From the NCBI GenBank assembly GCA_015056815.1, contig SVFN01000003.1, positions 96,021 to 160,020 on the forward strand: 64,000 nucleotides of DNA, given 5' to 3'. Both the position numbers and the translations under genes were made by a program. Shown here piece by piece: positions 60,028 through 64,000 of this stretch (its first letter is position 1; every line of letters begins with the position of its first letter). The notes beneath the pieces were generated by a model, which had not been told where the DNA came from, made no database searches, and worked only from the letters and a program-made list of their open reading frames with translations. The DNA comes from Lachnospiraceae bacterium. Its GTDB lineage: Bacteria; Bacillota; Clostridia; Lachnospirales; Lachnospiraceae.

Positions 60028-60184
60028 CGGTTACGAGCCTGACACATGGTATGTTTCGAAAACAGACCTTTGAAAAACGCCGGTACTTAGGCACCGTATT
60101 TTGGTGCCTTATGTACCGCTGCGTTTTTCACAGAGCGAGAGCGTGTCTGTCTGAGAAATATACCATGTGTCAGGCGACCGATAA
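60028..60184. repeat. long fold-back (hairpin/MITE-like) element
   Basis: Outer arms CCTGACACATGGTAT (60038-60052) / ATACCATGTGTCAGG (60160-60174); inner GAAAAACGCCGGTAC/GTACCGCTGCGTTTTTC; apex GGCACCgtattttGGTGCC. Confidence 0.7.
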
Positions 60185-60413
60185 CACCATAACCCTTCCA
60201 AATATTAGCAAAATATGAACAAACCATATCCATTTTGTGAAAATTAGCGAAAGAATCTATGCTTTTTCAAAATATATCATAACAACGTTGCATTGACGAA
60301 CGCCTGAAATTTTACTATAATTACTTTCAAACAGCTATATTTTGGGGGATTATGGGAATAATGGTTTTGCATGGGGAGCAGGGAGATTTAATTATGAAAA
60401 AGTAGGCGATCAT

Positions 60414-62735
60414 ATGGAAGATTTTGTGGCAAGCAGTATTTCGGGCGGCGGACTGGTACTGGATGATGGTCGGATTGAAGAAACGAAGGAATTCAGAAGC
60501 CCTGAGGAGCTTTATCAGGACTTAATTACGCGCGTCAAAAAATATCATCCCAGTGGTGATATTTCTTTAATTGAAAAAGCGTATCATATTGCGGATGAAG
60601 CGCATAAGGATCAGGTCCGGAAGTCCGGAGAGCCTTATATCATTCATCCTCTTTGTGTTGCCATTATACTTGCAGAGCTCGAGATGGATAAGGAAACGAT
60701 CGCAGCCGGACTTTTGCATGATGTTGTGGAAGATACGGTCATGACGGATGATGAGATCCGGGAAGAATTCGGAGAAGACGTCGCGCTTTTGGTTGACGGT
60801 GTGACGAAGTTAAATAAATTACAATACAAAGGTGATTTTTCAGACAAACAGACAGCCAAATTTGAATTGCAGGCAGAGAATCTGCGCAAGATGTTTCTTG
60901 CCATGGCGAAGGATATCCGCGTCATCATCATTAAGCTCGCGGACAGACTTCACAATATGCGTACGCTAAAGCATATGCGCCCTGAGAAACAGCAGGAAAA
61001 GGCCCAGGAGACGATGGATATCTATGCACCGATCGCCGAAAGACTCGGTATCATGAGGGTTAAGGTGGAGCTGGATGATCTTTCTCTGAAGTATCTGCAG
61101 CCGGAAGCCTATAAGGATCTGGCACAAAAGATCGCAGCGCGGAAAAGTGAGAGAGAGGCTTATGTACAGGGCATTGTAGATGAGGTAAGAGCCCATATCG
61201 AAGAAGCCGGCATCCGGGCAAAGATCGATGGGCGTGTGAAACACTTTTTCAGTATCTATAAGAAGATGAAAAACCAGAATAAGACACTGGATCAGATTTA
61301 TGATCTGTTTGCTGTTCGTATTATCGTGGACAGTGTACTGGACTGCTATTCGGCGCTGGGTGTCATTCATTCAATTTACAAGCCGATCCCGGGGCGCTTT
61401 AAAGACTACATTGCGGCACCGAAGGCGAATATGTACCAGTCGCTTCATACGACACTGATCGGATCCCATGGGCAGCCCTTTGAGATCCAGATCCGTACCT
61501 ATGATATGCATCGGACGGCAGAGTATGGTATCGCAGCACACTGGAAATATAAAGAAGCAGCAGACGGCAAGAAAGTGGAGGCCAGCGAAGAGGCTAAGAT
61601 GGTATGGCTGCGGCAGATTCTGGAATGGCAGCAGGATACATCGGACAATCATGAATTTATGAATCTGATCAAGACAGATCTGGATCTGTTTTCGGATCAG
61701 GTTTACTGCTTTACACCTACCGGAGATGTGAAGAATCTGCCGGCGGGTTCCACTCCGATCGATTTTGCCTACAGCATTCATTCTGCGGTCGGCAATAAGC
61801 TGATCGGCGCCAGGGTCAACGGAAAACTGGTGACGATCGATTATGAGATCCAGACCGGAGACCGGGTGGAGATTCTGACCTCCCAGAATTCCAAGGGACC
61901 GAGCCGTGACTGGCTTGCAGTGGTCAAATCCTCCCAGGCACGCAATAAGATCAATCAGTGGTTCCGCAGTGAGGATAAAGACGATAATATCATAAAAGGC
62001 AAGGAGCTTTTACAGAATTATTGTAAGTCCAAGGCAATCAACCAGGTAGATGTCATGCGTCCGGAATACATGGAAGCGATCATGAAAAAATACGGTTTCC
62101 GGGATTGGGAATCAGTACTGGCAGCAATCGGACATGGAGGTTTGAAAGAAGGACAGATCATCAACCGCATGAAGGAGCTTTACGACAGGGAGCATCCGAG
62201 AATGCTTTCTGATGAGGAGATCATCAAGAGCATCGAGGAGAGCCAGTCGAAGCGTATGACTCCAAGAAGTAAGAATTCCAGCGGGATCATCGTCAGAGGT
62301 ATCGATGATGTGGCAGTCCGCTTTTCCAAATGCTGTTCTCCGGTACCGGGAGATGAGATCGTTGGTTTTGTTACCAGAGGGCGCGGCATTTCCATTCACC
62401 GGACGGACTGTATCAATGTCCTGAACCTTCCTGAACTGGAACGCAATCGGATCATTGATGCGGAATGGCAGGATGATTCTGATCATAAAGGAGAGAAATT
62501 CTTTGCGGAAATTTCCATCTATGCGAACGATAGAAGCGGTCTTTTGGTAGATGTTTCCAAAACATTGACGGAGAGCAATATTAATATCTTAAGTGTCAAT
62601 ACCCGTACCAGCAAACAGGGAGTCGCCACGATGTCGGTTTCCTTCGAGGTGGCGAGCAGGGAAGAACTGAATCATATCATAGATAAGCTGCGCAACATTC
62701 CGAGCGTTCTTGACGTAGAGCGTACGACCGGATAG
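60414..62735 (+). CDS. relA: bifunctional (p)ppGpp synthetase/hydrolase RelA/SpoT
   Basis: HD (LLHDVVEDT), synthetase, TGS (GSTPIDFAYSIHSAVGNK) and ACT domains. Confidence 0.96.
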   Translation: MEDFVASSISGGGLVLDDGRIEETKEFRSPEELYQDLITRVKKYHPSGDISLIEKAYHIADEAHKDQVRKSGEPYIIHPLCVAIILAELEMDKETIAAGLLHDVVEDTVMTDDEIREEFGEDVALLVDGVTKLNKLQYKGDFSDKQTAKFELQAENLRKMFLAMAKDIRVIIIKLADRLHNMRTLKHMRPEKQQEKAQETMDIYAPIAERLGIMRVKVELDDLSLKYLQPEAYKDLAQKIAARKSEREAYVQGIVDEVRAHIEEAGIRAKIDGRVKHFFSIYKKMKNQNKTLDQIYDLFAVRIIVDSVLDCYSALGVIHSIYKPIPGRFKDYIAAPKANMYQSLHTTLIGSHGQPFEIQIRTYDMHRTAEYGIAAHWKYKEAADGKKVEASEEAKMVWLRQILEWQQDTSDNHEFMNLIKTDLDLFSDQVYCFTPTGDVKNLPAGSTPIDFAYSIHSAVGNKLIGARVNGKLVTIDYEIQTGDRVEILTSQNSKGPSRDWLAVVKSSQARNKINQWFRSEDKDDNIIKGKELLQNYCKSKAINQVDVMRPEYMEAIMKKYGFRDWESVLAAIGHGGLKEGQIINRMKELYDREHPRMLSDEEIIKSIEESQSKRMTPRSKNSSGIIVRGIDDVAVRFSKCCSPVPGDEIVGFVTRGRGISIHRTDCINVLNLPELERNRIIDAEWQDDSDHKGEKFFAEISIYANDRSGLLVDVSKTLTESNINILSVNTRTSKQGVATMSVSFEVASREELNHIIDKLRNIPSVLDVERTTG

Positions 62736-62817
62736 CGCTATCGGCAGACAATATAAACGGCTGCAAAAGAGGCAGACGGAAAATACCCGGCAACTGAAAA
62801 CAAAGGAGAGTTAGTGG

Positions 62818-63444
62818 ATGATAAAGATCGGACGTATTCTCATGGGCGTATGCCAGACAAATTGCTATTTCGTATATGAAGAAGGAAAAAAGGAAGTGCT
62901 TTTTATAGACCCGGCAGATCATGGTGAAGTGATCTATGAGAAACTTGAGAAAGCCGGCTTTACAGTGGCAGCGATCCTTCTGACACATGGGCATTTTGAT
63001 CACATCTGGGGCATTGCCGGACTAAAAGAAAAGACCGGCGCCAAAGTCTATGCCTTTGAGGGGGAAAAGGATGTATTGAATAGGATCGAGCTGAATCTGT
63101 CTGAGCAGTTTGGCCGGGCCTGTACCGTAGAGGCGGATGTATATCTGAAAGACGGTGAAAAGACGACGATCGCAGGGATGACATTTCAGACTATTGCCAC
63201 ACCGGGACATACACAGGGAAGCTGCTGCTTTTATTTTGAAGAAGACGGGATCTTAGTGGCGGGCGATACTTTGTTTGAGAGTTCCGTGGGGCGTACGGAT
63301 TTTCCGACCGGCTCCATGTCCACACTGGTGCGTTCTGTCGAGGAAAAACTGTTTGTGCTGCCCGATGAGGTCAAGGTATTCCCCGGACACGGCGGACAGA
63401 CTACGATCGGAGACGAGAAGAAATACAATCCTTTCTTTGGATAA
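62818..63444 (+). CDS. MBL-fold metallohydrolase (glyoxalase II-like)
   Basis: LTHGHFDHIWG, ATPGHTQGSCCFYF, VFPGHGGQTTIGDEK. Confidence 0.92.
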   Translation: MIKIGRILMGVCQTNCYFVYEEGKKEVLFIDPADHGEVIYEKLEKAGFTVAAILLTHGHFDHIWGIAGLKEKTGAKVYAFEGEKDVLNRIELNLSEQFGRACTVEADVYLKDGEKTTIAGMTFQTIATPGHTQGSCCFYFEEDGILVAGDTLFESSVGRTDFPTGSMSTLVRSVEEKLFVLPDEVKVFPGHGGQTTIGDEKKYNPFFG

Positions 63445-63474
63445 CCCAATAGAACAGAAAAAAAGGATAATCAT

Positions 63475-64000
63475 ATGTTTTATATCAAATTGAACAGGCA
63501 GGAGTACAGTTATGATGTTCATTCTCTCGTGAAAGCATTTTTTCCGGAGGAAACGGTAAAAGTACTTCTGTATGAAACAGAACCGTCAGAGGATGAGAGT
63601 GTTGTTTCGGAGGAGGCTTTAGCGATACGGATACAGATTGACGCAAATGAAGATGCCTTCTTTACATCCTATGTGCAGATGATGGAACACGGAGCGAAAC
63701 AGATTCTGGCGAAGCCTGTTTTCGAAAGTAAATATCAAGCAATAGAGAGCGATCAAAATCCTGCTTCCACAAGGAAACAGGATTTTTCAAGGTTTTTATA
63801 CCGCTGCCTGTGCGAAGTGACGGGAAAAGAACTTCCCTGGGGCAATCTTACCGGGATACGGCCGACCAAGATCGTCATGGGGCTTTTAGAGCAGGGAAAG
63901 AGCCGGGACGAGATCTATGCGGCGATGAAAGAATCTCATATGGTAAGCGAGGAAAAGATCGCACTCAGTATCGATATTGCCGGACGGGAGAGAGAGCTGC
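63475..64000 (+). CDS. hemZ: coproporphyrinogen dehydrogenase-like radical SAM protein HemZ (truncated by window end)
   Basis: Own translation from 63475: MFYIKLNRQEYSYDVHSLVKAFFPEE...ELPWGNLTGIRPTKIVMGLLEQG; absent from the ORF track because it has no stop in the window. Confidence 0.8.
   Translation, partial: MFYIKLNRQEYSYDVHSLVKAFFPEETVKVLLYETEPSEDESVVSEEALAIRIQIDANEDAFFTSYVQMMEHGAKQILAKPVFESKYQAIESDQNPASTRKQDFSRFLYRCLCEVTGKELPWGNLTGIRPTKIVMGLLEQGKSRDEIYAAMKESHMVSEEKIALSIDIAGREREL

Overview
This 64 kb window reads as ordinary chromosome from an anaerobic Firmicute, most likely a Lachnospiraceae-like Clostridium relative (inferred from gene content, not tested). I see no rRNA, tRNA, CRISPR array, prophage or transposase. 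Recognisable blocks include: a YtrA-type GntR/ABC operon; hflX; two tandem CobW-family GTPases, one with a His/Asp repeat; pyrBI; a folate cluster (folC-folE-HD-folP-folBK); pheA; a hybrid histidine kinase with a response regulator; ppx-ppk1; a PHP-HAD fusion; an ABC-F ATPase; yjfB; an Orn/Lys/Arg decarboxylase; a two-gene SufCB pair; a T-box-controlled trp operon (EGCFBA, no trpD); a secreted GH48 hydrolase; CIRCE-groESL; relA/spoT; and the start of hemZ. The most interesting material is non-coding. (1) The yjfB 3'UTR holds five hairpins, three of which present the same UCCCCG loop. (2) A ~200 nt structured RNA candidate with its own promoter and terminator lies upstream of the decarboxylase. 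(3) The trp T-box leader contains a second, internal terminator-like hairpin. (4) Several interspersed repeat families are present, one of which supplies the stop codon of folK. All calls come from reading the sequence and supplied translations; no database search or folding program was run.
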